This document shows positions 42,546-50,055 of a DNA stretch of 64,000 nucleotides, piece by piece (the first letter of the stretch is position 1; every line of letters starts with the position of its first letter). Origin of the DNA: an uncultured Lewinella sp. GTDB taxonomy: Bacteria; Bacteroidota; Bacteroidia; Chitinophagales; Saprospiraceae. The translations under genes were made by a program, and so were the position numbers. Location: contig CALMYQ010000225.1 of the NCBI GenBank assembly GCA_937873655.1, forward strand, positions 1 through 64,000, written 5' to 3'. The notes below the pieces were generated by a model, which was given only the letters and a program-made list of their open reading frames with translations, ran no database searches and was not told the origin of the DNA.

Positions 42546-43002
42546 ACTGGAGGAATACCCGGACAGCAGCCAACTGCCGGATTCCGATCGCCGGTTACTG
42601 ACCGAAGCCCGGGCAGCCCTTGATCTGGCCTATGCGCCCTATTCCGGCTTCAGCGTCGGCGTGGCGGTGCTTACCGCCTCCGGGGCCGTAGTCCGGGGCG
42701 GCAACCTCGAGAACGCCGCCTACCCCATGTGCCTCTGCGGCGAGCGGAGCGCCCTGGCTGCCGCCGCCTCACGATACCCCGACGAGCCGGTCGTCGCGAT
42801 GGCCATTACCGTCCGGCACCGCGCAAAGACCATCGCCGAGCCCGCCGGCCCCTGCGGCGCCTGCCGCCAGGTGATCAGCGAAACCGAAGACCGGTTCAAA
42901 CAGCCCATCCGCATCATCCTGCAAGGGGAGACCGGCCCCGTGGTCTGCGTGAACACGGTGAAGGACCTGCTGCCGTTGTATTTTACGGGGGCGTTTCTGT
43001 GA
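42520..43002 (+). CDS. cdd: Cytidine deaminase
   Basis: Deaminates cytidine or deoxycytidine to uridine for pyrimidine salvage. The 160-residue protein has the zinc site CGERSAL (Cys plus catalytic Glu) near residue 71 and PCGACRQV near 110, plus SVGVAV and the substrate-binding NLENAAYPM. The length fits the homotetrameric class. Its start lies 26 bp inside the upstream DUF1295 gene, implying translational coupling although the functions are unrelated. Confidence 0.92.
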   Translation: MGKKKITLELEEYPDSSQLPDSDRRLLTEARAALDLAYAPYSGFSVGVAVLTASGAVVRGGNLENAAYPMCLCGERSALAAAASRYPDEPVVAMAITVRHRAKTIAEPAGPCGACRQVISETEDRFKQPIRIILQGETGPVVCVNTVKDLLPLYFTGAFL

Positions 43003-43141
43003 AATTAAGGTATAATGCCGATTGCGTGCTGCATCCCTCGCTGGGCGCCTACGCTAAAATTTCAGCCTCCGGACGACGTAGTCGCCTATGGCGGGTGGAG
43101 TCAGCAACAGCTACGGGGAAAAAAGGGGTGAGTTTAGAGCC

Positions 43142-43273
43142 ATACTACTGGACAAAATGTGCAGAGGAGATCAATTAAAGAACCATCGAGAGCCTGAAAA
43201 GCAACGCCTTCACGCTCTCGCTCACTCATCCTCTCGGGCTCTTTTTGCCTTTTTTGCAAAAATGTCCAGTAGT
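43142..43273 (+). mobile_element. MITE-like element, copy C
   Basis: Starts ATACTACTGGACAAAATG and ends AAATGTCCAGTAGT, the cleanest terminal inverted repeats (ACTACTGGACA / TGTCCAGTAGT). The inner stem CGAGAGCcTGAA / TTCAcGCTCTCG encloses AAGCAACGCC, the exact reverse complement of the loop in copy B. No coding capacity. Confidence 0.8.
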
Positions 43274-43362
43274 CTTGGTTTTAAAGGCAATCAATTGCCT
43301 TTGTATTATACGATAATTTTTAACCTCAGGCTCGGCATGTTGTGTTAACTTGATTTTTCATC

Positions 43363-43441
43363 GCGCGCAGCGTGATAAAAATCAAAACTTTGCGTCTTAG
43401 CGTCATTGCGTGAGAACCACTTTTTTGAACATTCTCTCTTG
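43363..43441. repeat. GCGTCTTxGCGT repeat, copy 1
   Basis: About 79 bp, including CGCGCAGCGTGAT, TTTGCGTCTTAGCGTCATT and TTGAACATTCTCT. It recurs 180 bp on at 43543-43621. The internal 9-bp rhythm relates it to the CTAAGR array at 7449. The interval 43003-43651 has no gene. Confidence 0.75.
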
Positions 43442-43542
43442 GTGTAGTCACACTTTTCTGAACAAGCTAGCCGGTTTCCCGCCGGAATTATCTATATTTC
43501 TGTCCGAGACTGTTCAGCATTTTGTGTCGCCGGATTTTTAAC

Positions 43543-43621
43543 ACGCGCAGCGTGATGAAAATCAAAGTTTTGCGTCTTTGCGTCTTGGCGTGAGAATCAC
43601 ATTTTTGAACATTCTCTTCTG
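43543..43621. repeat. GCGTCTTxGCGT repeat, copy 2
   Basis: Second copy (TTTGCGTCTTTGCGTCTTGG, then GCGTGAGAATCAC). It ends 30 bp before the next gene, so it may contain that gene's promoter region. Confidence 0.75.
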
Positions 43622-43651
43622 TCCATATTCATCCTTTACAACACCTGATCC

Positions 43652-45310
43652 ATGACCCGTTCAATTCCAATCCTTGCCCTTTTCAGCCTCCTAACCACCC
43701 TGACCGCCTGCACCCCGTCCAAAACCCCGGAACCCGAACAACCCGCCATCTCCACCCACGACCAACTGGTCCGATTCTTCTTCGATTGGCGCAAATTTGC
43801 CGAGCCGGAAATGAAGGACGGCGTGCCCGATTATTCCCCGGAAGCCATGGCGCAGCAGCACCGGGAATCGGAGGCCTGGCAAAAACGCCTCAACGCCGTT
43901 GACACGACCGGCTGGCCCATCCCTGACCAGGTGGACTGGTACCTGATCTGGGCAGAAATGAACGGGCTGGATTTCATGCACCACGTCATGCAACCCTGGG
44001 TGAGGGATCCCGCCTTTTATGTCTGGTTTCACTACGACCCGACCGACGTGCCGGCCAGGGAAGGCCCCAATATCCACGGTTGCATCGAATTGCCGGACTA
44101 TGCCCAACCGCTTTCCGGAGCCGATGCGGCGGAAATAGCCGCCCGGTTGCGGAAAGCGCCCGCCGTATACGAACAGGCCCGCCGGAACCTGACCGGCAAT
44201 GCCCGCGACCTGTGGACCACCGGTATCCGGAGCATCGAAGAACAAGGTGCGTCGCTCCTGGAATTTGCCGGTGAACAGTCCGCTGCCCATCCCGATCTGG
44301 CGGCAGCCGCCCATGAGGCCCAGGCGGCTTCCGAATCATTTGTGCTTTGGCTCAAGGAACAGGCGCCCTCCAAAACCGGCCCTTCGGGGATCGGCAAGGA
44401 CAATTACAACTGGTGCCTCCAAAAAGTGCACCTCATGCCCCACAACTATGCGGAAGAAGAACGCATCCTGCAGCGCGAACTGGACCGGTCGCACGCCTCG
44501 CTGCGCCTCACCGAACACCTCAACCGCAACCTGCCGCAACTCGTCAAGATAGACAACGCTGAGGATTACGACAGGGAGATGAACAAAGCCGTCACTGAAT
44601 ACATGGCGTTTCTGAAAGACGCGGAGATCATGACCGTCAAGGATTATATGGATCCCGCGCAACGGGCTAAAATCGGCGCCTTCCGCCCCAATGACGGGAT
44701 CCGCGGCTTCTTCGACGAGATCAACTACCGCGACGCCATGGTGATGCGCACCCACAATTACCACTGGATCGAACTGGCCCGCCTGCGCGAAGAACCCTAC
44801 GACGATCCGATCCGGCAGACGCCGCTGCTTTTCAATATCTTCGATTGCCGGGCCGAAGGGCTCGCTACGGCTATGGAAGAACTCCTCATGCATGCCGGAT
44901 TGTTCGAGAACCGGCCGCGCGCCAAAGAACTGGTCTGGATCATGTTGGCCGAACGCTGCGCCCGAGGCCTCGGCGGACTGTACCAGCACGGACTGGAAAT
45001 GGACTATAATCAGGCCTGCGAATTTGCCTCCAAATGGACGCCCCGCGGCTACCTGCCCGCCGACGGCGGCACCATCACCCACGAGGAGCAGTTCTACCTG
45101 CGGCAACCGCCGTACGGCAGCAGCTACGTCACCGGCAAATTGCTGCTCGACCAACTGCTCGCCGAATACGCCCGTCAGCGAGGTGACCAATTTACCCTCA
45201 AAGAATTCATGGACGACCTCAACCGGGCCGGCATCATCCCCGTCTCACTCCTGTACTGGGAAATGACCGGCGACAAATCCCTGGTGGAAAAGGCTGTGAT
45301 GGGCGATTGA
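43652..45310 (+). CDS. DUF885-like lipoprotein
   Basis: 552 residues with a lipoprotein signal (FSLLTTLTAC). It is helical throughout. Features recall the DUF885/M32-like peptidase group: WFHYDPTD near 127, an EGLATAMEELLMHAGL segment near 405 and AERCARGLGGLYQHGLEMDYNQA near 430 with the conserved Arg/His pattern. A classical HExxH is not present, so peptidase activity is doubtful. It stands alone, between the GCGTCTT repeats and a heptamer array. The function is unknown. Confidence 0.65.
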   Translation: MTRSIPILALFSLLTTLTACTPSKTPEPEQPAISTHDQLVRFFFDWRKFAEPEMKDGVPDYSPEAMAQQHRESEAWQKRLNAVDTTGWPIPDQVDWYLIWAEMNGLDFMHHVMQPWVRDPAFYVWFHYDPTDVPAREGPNIHGCIELPDYAQPLSGADAAEIAARLRKAPAVYEQARRNLTGNARDLWTTGIRSIEEQGASLLEFAGEQSAAHPDLAAAAHEAQAASESFVLWLKEQAPSKTGPSGIGKDNYNWCLQKVHLMPHNYAEEERILQRELDRSHASLRLTEHLNRNLPQLVKIDNAEDYDREMNKAVTEYMAFLKDAEIMTVKDYMDPAQRAKIGAFRPNDGIRGFFDEINYRDAMVMRTHNYHWIELARLREEPYDDPIRQTPLLFNIFDCRAEGLATAMEELLMHAGLFENRPRAKELVWIMLAERCARGLGGLYQHGLEMDYNQACEFASKWTPRGYLPADGGTITHEEQFYLRQPPYGSSYVTGKLLLDQLLAEYARQRGDQFTLKEFMDDLNRAGIIPVSLLYWEMTGDKSLVEKAVMGD

Positions 45311-45336
45311 TGGCGTCTATTGCTCCATTGTTTCAT

Positions 45337-45415
45337 TGCCAACTGCCAACTGCCAACTGCCAACTGACAACTGCCAACTGCCAACTGCCAACTGCCAACT
45401 GACAACTGCCAACTG
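45337..45415. repeat. TGCCAAC/TGACAAC heptamer array, 11 units
   Basis: Seven-bp units alternating TGCCAAC (mostly) with TGACAAC. It lies between the DUF885-like stop and the yceD promoter. Confidence 0.9.
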
Positions 45416-45457
45416 AAAAAAAATCCCCGCCATCTAGCAAATTTCCCCATAAAGACT

Positions 45458-45465
45458 TACCTTTG
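45458..45465 (+). promoter_or_regulatory. Bacteroidota -7 box for yceD-rpmF
   Basis: TACCTTTG, 73 bp before the yceD ATG at 45539. Confidence 0.45.
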
Positions 45466-45538
45466 CGTCCGCTTTTGCGTGAACCCGCCGCTGACCAGCC
45501 TTTTCCAGGCTAATACTGCGGCAAAATCCAGGTGGAAA

Positions 45539-46066
45539 ATGGATCCCTTAATTGAATTTGTGTTGCCCATCAAGGGGTTGCACAATGGCCTCCACCACTA
45601 CGACTGGGAAATCGGTCCGTCGTTCTTTGAGCAATTTGAGCAATCTCCCATCCAGCGGGCCAAAGTGGCCATGCAGCTGGAACTGGACAAGCGGCCCTCG
45701 ATCTACGAGTTGAATTTCACCTTCAACGGTACCGTCGAAGCCGAGTGCGACCGGTGCCTCGCGCCGATCCAACTGCCGGTTGAAGGAGAAGAGAAGCTGG
45801 TGGTAAAACTGGGGGAAGATGACGATCAGGACGATGACCCGGACGTGATCTTTATTCACCCGGAGACCCAGCAACTCAGCGTTGCTCATTTTATTTACGA
45901 GTTCATCGTGCTGAACTTGCCCATGATCAAAGTGTACGACTGTGAATCCGAAACCTCAAAGCCCTGCGATACGGAAATGCTCAAACGCCTCAATCAGGCC
46001 GAAGAGCAAAACCCGCAGGATGATCAGGGGTCGGTGTGGGACGAATTGAAAAAATTGAATAACTGA
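45539..46066 (+). CDS. YceD/DUF177 protein
   Basis: 175 residues, cytoplasmic. ECDRCLAPIQLPV near residue 62 is the CxxC signature of the family, with an acidic loop (DDDQDDDPD) after it and PCDTEMLKRLNQ near the end. YceD proteins help 23S rRNA accumulate and are nearly always next to rpmF, as here (31 bp). I start at the ATG at 45539; the upstream GTG at 45479 gives an unlikely basic extension. plsX and fabH, the usual next genes, are absent. Confidence 0.88.
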   Translation: MDPLIEFVLPIKGLHNGLHHYDWEIGPSFFEQFEQSPIQRAKVAMQLELDKRPSIYELNFTFNGTVEAECDRCLAPIQLPVEGEEKLVVKLGEDDDQDDDPDVIFIHPETQQLSVAHFIYEFIVLNLPMIKVYDCESETSKPCDTEMLKRLNQAEEQNPQDDQGSVWDELKKLNN

Positions 46067-46097
46067 ACATTCGGAAACGAATTAAATATTTTGCACA

Positions 46098-46292
46098 ATG
46101 GCGCATCCTAAGAGTAAAGTATCCAAGCAGCGGAGGAACAAGCGCAGGACCAACCACAAAGCGGCCATTCCTCAGATCGCTACCTGCCAGACGACCGGCG
46201 AAAAGCATATCTACCATCGCTCCTACAAGGACAGCGAAGGCAATACCTACTATCGCGGCAAGCTGCTGATCAAAACGGATATCGAAGAATAA
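46098..46292 (+). CDS. rpmF: 50S ribosomal protein L32
   Basis: A 64-residue basic protein starting MAHPKSKVSKQRRNKRRTNH, the classical L32 N-terminus, then CQTTGEKHIYHRSY. The zinc-ribbon cysteines are reduced to a single Cys, as in many zinc-free L32 forms. It is cotranscribed with yceD and followed by a hairpin terminator. Confidence 0.95.
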   Translation: MAHPKSKVSKQRRNKRRTNHKAAIPQIATCQTTGEKHIYHRSYKDSEGNTYYRGKLLIKTDIEE

Positions 46293-46315
46293 ACACGTTC
46301 GAGGACGTGAAAAAT

Positions 46316-46357
46316 AAAGCCTCCATCGGGAACTCTTTTCACGATGCGGGGCTTTTT
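46316..46357 (+). terminator. Rho-independent terminator after rpmF
   Basis: AAAGCCTCCATCG pairs with CGATGCGGGGCTTT across a 13-nt loop, followed by TTTTT. Good spacing after the rpmF stop. Confidence 0.75.
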
Positions 46358-46384
46358 GTGTTGTCACAACTTTAAACCATCGCG

Positions 46385-46765
46385 ATGAAGCGGATCATAC
46401 AATCACCGAATGCGCCGGCGCCGATCGGCCCCTATAACCAGGCCGTCATCCACAACGGTACCCTTTACATCTCAGGCCAGATCGCCATTATACCCGCTAC
46501 CGGCGAACTCCTCCAGGGGACTATCGAGGAGGAGACCCGCCAGGTGCTGGAAAACATCAAGGCGATCCTGACCGAAGCCGGTACCTCATTCGCCAACGTG
46601 CTGAAATGCTCCGTCTTTGTCAAGAACATGCACGACTTCGGCCGCATCAACGCCATCTACGCCGAATACTTCGACGAAGCCGCCGCACCCGCCCGCGAAC
46701 TGGTGGAGGTGGTCAACCTGCCGAAGTTCGTCAACATCGAAATTTCGGCCATAGCCGCCGTCTAA
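46385..46765 (+). CDS. ridA: RidA-family enamine/imine deaminase
   Basis: 126 residues. IGPYNQAVIHNGTLYISGQI at the N-terminus, GTSFANVLKCSVFVKNMHDF in the middle and PARELVEVVNLPKFVNIEISAIA at the end carry the catalytic Arg and the family signature. RidA hydrolyses reactive 2-aminoacrylate and related enamines made by PLP enzymes. It lies 12 bp before trpS and probably shares its transcript. Confidence 0.92.
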   Translation: MKRIIQSPNAPAPIGPYNQAVIHNGTLYISGQIAIIPATGELLQGTIEEETRQVLENIKAILTEAGTSFANVLKCSVFVKNMHDFGRINAIYAEYFDEAAAPARELVEVVNLPKFVNIEISAIAAV

Positions 46766-46777
46766 TTATTTATCATC

Positions 46778-47788
46778 ATGGAATCAAAAAAGAGAATTCT
46801 CTCCGGCATTCAGCCGACCGGTAACCTGCATTTCGGACGTTATTTCGGGGCCGTCAGCAATTGGGTGAACCTTCAGGAAACCTACCATTGCTTCTACTGC
46901 GTCGTCGATTACCACGCGATGACCATGCCCTTCGTACCTGCCAAATTGCGGGAAAACAGTTGGGAACTGGCCATCAACCTGCTGGCGGCCGGTATCAAAC
47001 CGGAAAATCTCTTTATCCAGTCCATGGTACCCGAACATACCGAGCTATCCTGGATCATGAGTTGCTACGCCTCCTACGGACAATTGTCGCGCATGACCCA
47101 GTTCAAGGATAAGAGCGCGCAGGCCCAGGAGTCGGGGTCCGATGATTTCATCTCTGCAGCCCTGTTCGGTTATCCCGTCCTGCAGGCAGCAGATATCCTG
47201 ATCTACAAGGCGCATTTCGTGCCGGTGGGAAAGGACCAGGAGCAGCATGTCGAGTTTACCCGCAATATCGCCCAACGGTTCAACAACCAGACGGGCAAGG
47301 AATATTTCGTGTTGCCGGAAGCCTTGTTCACGGAATTCCCCAAGATCATGTCAACCGCCGATCCGACCCGGAAAATGAGCGCCAGCCTCGGGGAAAAACA
47401 CAATATCGACGTCTTCGCCGACCCTGACCGCATCCGCAAGCAGGTCCGCTCAGCCGTAACCGACACCGGCGATACCCCGGCAGGAACGATGAGCCCCGGC
47501 GTGGAAAACCTCTTCACCCTGTTGAATGCCTGCAAAAAACAGGAAGCCCACGACAGCCTGATGGCGGATTACAACGCCGGAGCGCTCAAGTACGTCGACC
47601 TGAAAGAAGCCGTTGCAGATGCACTCGTTGAGATCAGCGGGCAACTGCGCGAACGAAAAAAGGAACTGACCTCCGACCGGAAGGCCGTTAAGGAACAGCT
47701 CAAGGCATCGGGCGCCGCCATCCGCGAACACGCCCGCCTGACCCTGCGCGAAGTGAAGGACCTGGTGGGGCTGGTCAACCCGCGTTAA
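46778..47788 (+). CDS. trpS: Tryptophanyl-tRNA synthetase
   Basis: Class I synthetase of 336 residues charging tRNA-Trp. SGIQPTGNLHFGRYFGAV near the N-terminus contains the HIGH-type motif and RKMSASL near 204 is the KMSKS motif. DQEQHVEFTRNIAQRFN near 150 is typical for TrpRS. The length is normal. It follows ridA after 12 bp. Confidence 0.95.
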   Translation: MESKKRILSGIQPTGNLHFGRYFGAVSNWVNLQETYHCFYCVVDYHAMTMPFVPAKLRENSWELAINLLAAGIKPENLFIQSMVPEHTELSWIMSCYASYGQLSRMTQFKDKSAQAQESGSDDFISAALFGYPVLQAADILIYKAHFVPVGKDQEQHVEFTRNIAQRFNNQTGKEYFVLPEALFTEFPKIMSTADPTRKMSASLGEKHNIDVFADPDRIRKQVRSAVTDTGDTPAGTMSPGVENLFTLLNACKKQEAHDSLMADYNAGALKYVDLKEAVADALVEISGQLRERKKELTSDRKAVKEQLKASGAAIREHARLTLREVKDLVGLVNPR

Positions 47789-47839
47789 TTTCGATTTCAC
47801 TGTACGGGCAACCCTTGTGGTTGCCCCAATATATCAGCC

Positions 47840-48463
47840 ATGAAAATCATCTGCATCGGCCGCAATTACGCCGACCACGCCAAAGAACTGAACAATCCCG
47901 TGCCGGAGCGGCCCATCATTTTCATGAAGCCGCCGACTGCGCTGCTCGTCAACGACAAGCCGCTGTACTACCCGGAATTTACCAAAGACCTCCACTATGA
48001 AGCCGAGATCGTCCTGAAGATCGCCAGGAACGGCCGCCATATCCAACCGGAATTTGCGGCTGAATACTACGACGAGGTAGCGCTCGGGATCGATTTTACC
48101 GCCCGCGACCTGCAGGCCGAACTCAAGGGGAAAGGCCAGCCCTGGGAACTGGCCAAAGCGTTCGACGGCTCAGCGGCCATCGGTCCGTTCATTCCCGTCA
48201 GCGAGCTGCCCGATCCGGATGCCATCGAATTCAGGCTGGCCAAAAACGGTGAGACCGTCCAGCACGGCAATACCCGCGATGTGATTTTCTCCTTCAACGA
48301 CATCATTGTGTTCGTTTCCCAATTCTTCAAATTGCAAATGGGCGACTACATTTATACCGGCACCCCGGCCGGCGTCGGCCCCGTCAAAATCGGCGACACC
48401 CTGAAAGGCGAGATCTTCACCAAAACCGGCCCGAAGCCTTTGCTGACCTGCGAAATCAAATGA
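47840..48463 (+). CDS. FAH-family hydrolase (acylpyruvase-like)
   Basis: A 207-residue single-domain fumarylacetoacetate-hydrolase protein. IGRNYADHAKELNNPVPERP opens it, HYEAEIVLKI near residue 53 holds metal-ligand Glu residues, and DFTARDLQAE with KAFDGSAAIGPF follows; YIYTGTPAGVGPV closes. This small type includes FAHD1-like acylpyruvases and oxaloacetate decarboxylases. Spacing to trpS is 51 bp; metK follows with its own promoter. Confidence 0.85.
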   Translation: MKIICIGRNYADHAKELNNPVPERPIIFMKPPTALLVNDKPLYYPEFTKDLHYEAEIVLKIARNGRHIQPEFAAEYYDEVALGIDFTARDLQAELKGKGQPWELAKAFDGSAAIGPFIPVSELPDPDAIEFRLAKNGETVQHGNTRDVIFSFNDIIVFVSQFFKLQMGDYIYTGTPAGVGPVKIGDTLKGEIFTKTGPKPLLTCEIK

Positions 48464-48511
48464 CCCGGCAAGCGGATTCAATTTTTTAGGGGATACTTAC
48501 AAACATTGTTC

Positions 48512-48519
48512 TATTTTTG
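48512..48519 (+). promoter_or_regulatory. Bacteroidota -7 box for metK
   Basis: TATTTTTG, 27 bp before the metK ATG. The resulting short leader leaves no room for a SAM riboswitch. Confidence 0.5.
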
Positions 48520-48546
48520 CCCCGCAATTAACAACCAAGGAATCCA

Positions 48547-49800
48547 ATGCCATATCTATTTACGTCAGAATCCGTCTCGGAAGGTCATCCCGACAAAGTA
48601 GCCGACCAAATTTCCGACGCGCTTGTAGATCATTTCCTGGCCTTTGATGCCCAATCCAAGGTCGCCTGCGAAACGCTCGTCACCACCGGGCAGGTCATCC
48701 TGGCAGGCGAGGTCAAATCCTCCACTTACCTGGATGTACAGCAGATCGCCCGGGATGTCATCCGCCGCATCGGCTATACCAAGTCCGAGTACATGTTCGA
48801 GGCCAACTCCTGCGGCGTGCTGTCGGCCATCCACGAACAATCGCCGGATATCAACCGGGGCGTAGAGCGGACAAACCCCGAAGACCAGGGCGCCGGCGAT
48901 CAGGGTATGATGTTCGGATATGCCACCAACGAAACTGAAAACTACATGCCGCTGGCCCTCGATCTGGCGCATAAGATCCTGCAGGAACTGGCTGCCATCC
49001 GCAAAGCAGGCCAGGAAATGACCTACCTGCGGCCCGATTCCAAATCCCAGGTCACCATCGAATACTCCGACGACCACGTCCCGCAACGCATCGACACCAT
49101 CGTGGTTTCAACCCAGCACGACGAATTTGCGGACGACGCCGCCATGCTCGACAAGATCAGGGAGGACGTCATCCATATCGTCATCCCCAGGATCAAAGCC
49201 GGCCTGAAGCCTTCTCTGCAGAAATTATTCGATGGCGATATCACCTACCATATCAACCCTACTGGCAAGTTCGTCATCGGCGGCCCGCACGGCGATACCG
49301 GCCTCACCGGTCGCAAGATCATCGTAGACACCTACGGCGGCAAAGGCGCGCACGGCGGCGGCGCCTTCTCCGGCAAAGACCCCTCCAAGGTCGACCGTTC
49401 GGCAGCCTACGCTACGCGCCATATCGCCAAGAACCTGGTAGCAGCCGGCGTATGCAGCGAGGTGCTGGTGCAGGTCTCCTACGCCATCGGCGTTGCCGCT
49501 CCGACCAATATCTACGTCAATACCTACAACACGGCCAAGATCGGCCTCTCCGACGGCGAGATCGCCAGAAAGGTGGGCCAGCTCTTCGATATGCGGCCTT
49601 ACGCCATCGAAACCCGCCTGAAACTGCGCAATCCGATCTATTCCGACACGGCCGCCTATGGCCATATGGGCCGCTCCCCGGAGAAAAAATCCGTCGAACT
49701 GGTCAACGGCTCCGGCCAGAAACTGAAACTGGACGTAGAAACCTTTACCTGGGAAAAACTGGATTATGTGGATAAGGTGAAGACGGCGTTCGGTTTGTAA
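48547..49800 (+). CDS. metK: S-adenosylmethionine synthetase
   Basis: Makes SAM from methionine and ATP. The 417-residue protein has GHPDKVADQISD at 14-25, GAGDQGMMFGY near 117 (methionine and ATP binding) and GGGAFSGKDPSKVDRSA near 274 (the glycine-rich loop). The length is a little above the E. coli enzyme (384), as usual in Bacteroidota. It has its own promoter. Confidence 0.97.
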   Translation: MPYLFTSESVSEGHPDKVADQISDALVDHFLAFDAQSKVACETLVTTGQVILAGEVKSSTYLDVQQIARDVIRRIGYTKSEYMFEANSCGVLSAIHEQSPDINRGVERTNPEDQGAGDQGMMFGYATNETENYMPLALDLAHKILQELAAIRKAGQEMTYLRPDSKSQVTIEYSDDHVPQRIDTIVVSTQHDEFADDAAMLDKIREDVIHIVIPRIKAGLKPSLQKLFDGDITYHINPTGKFVIGGPHGDTGLTGRKIIVDTYGGKGAHGGGAFSGKDPSKVDRSAAYATRHIAKNLVAAGVCSEVLVQVSYAIGVAAPTNIYVNTYNTAKIGLSDGEIARKVGQLFDMRPYAIETRLKLRNPIYSDTAAYGHMGRSPEKKSVELVNGSGQKLKLDVETFTWEKLDYVDKVKTAFGL

Positions 49801-50055
49801 GTTGCCAGGTGTCAGTCGTAAGTGGTCAGTCGTAAGCCAAGGTAAGCTAACGCTTCGACGCTACAACGGCTGCCAATGTGAAGCCATTACATACCGGCCC
49901 TACAGGCCGGAAACCAAATATTCAAACCAAGTACTACCAATATAGCGGACCTGACGGCCTGCGCCGTCGTTTTACAGACATGGAAGTCCCGTTCAATCTT
50001 CAACCTTGGGCTCGAAGTCATTAAATATTGGCTCTTTGCGAAACCCCTGTAATAA
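49801..50055. other. Gene-free spacer with two hairpins
   Basis: GTCAGTCGTAAG pieces, related to the arrays elsewhere, open it. CCGGCC-ctaca-GGCCGG lies at 49894-49910. GACGGC-ctgc-GCCGTC-gTTTT at 49953-49974 could terminate the convergent metK transcript. Confidence 0.45.

Noticed and set aside
48464..48546. SAM riboswitch before metK
   Set aside because: The promoter box leaves a leader of only about 20 nt, and the region has no SAM-type stem-loops.
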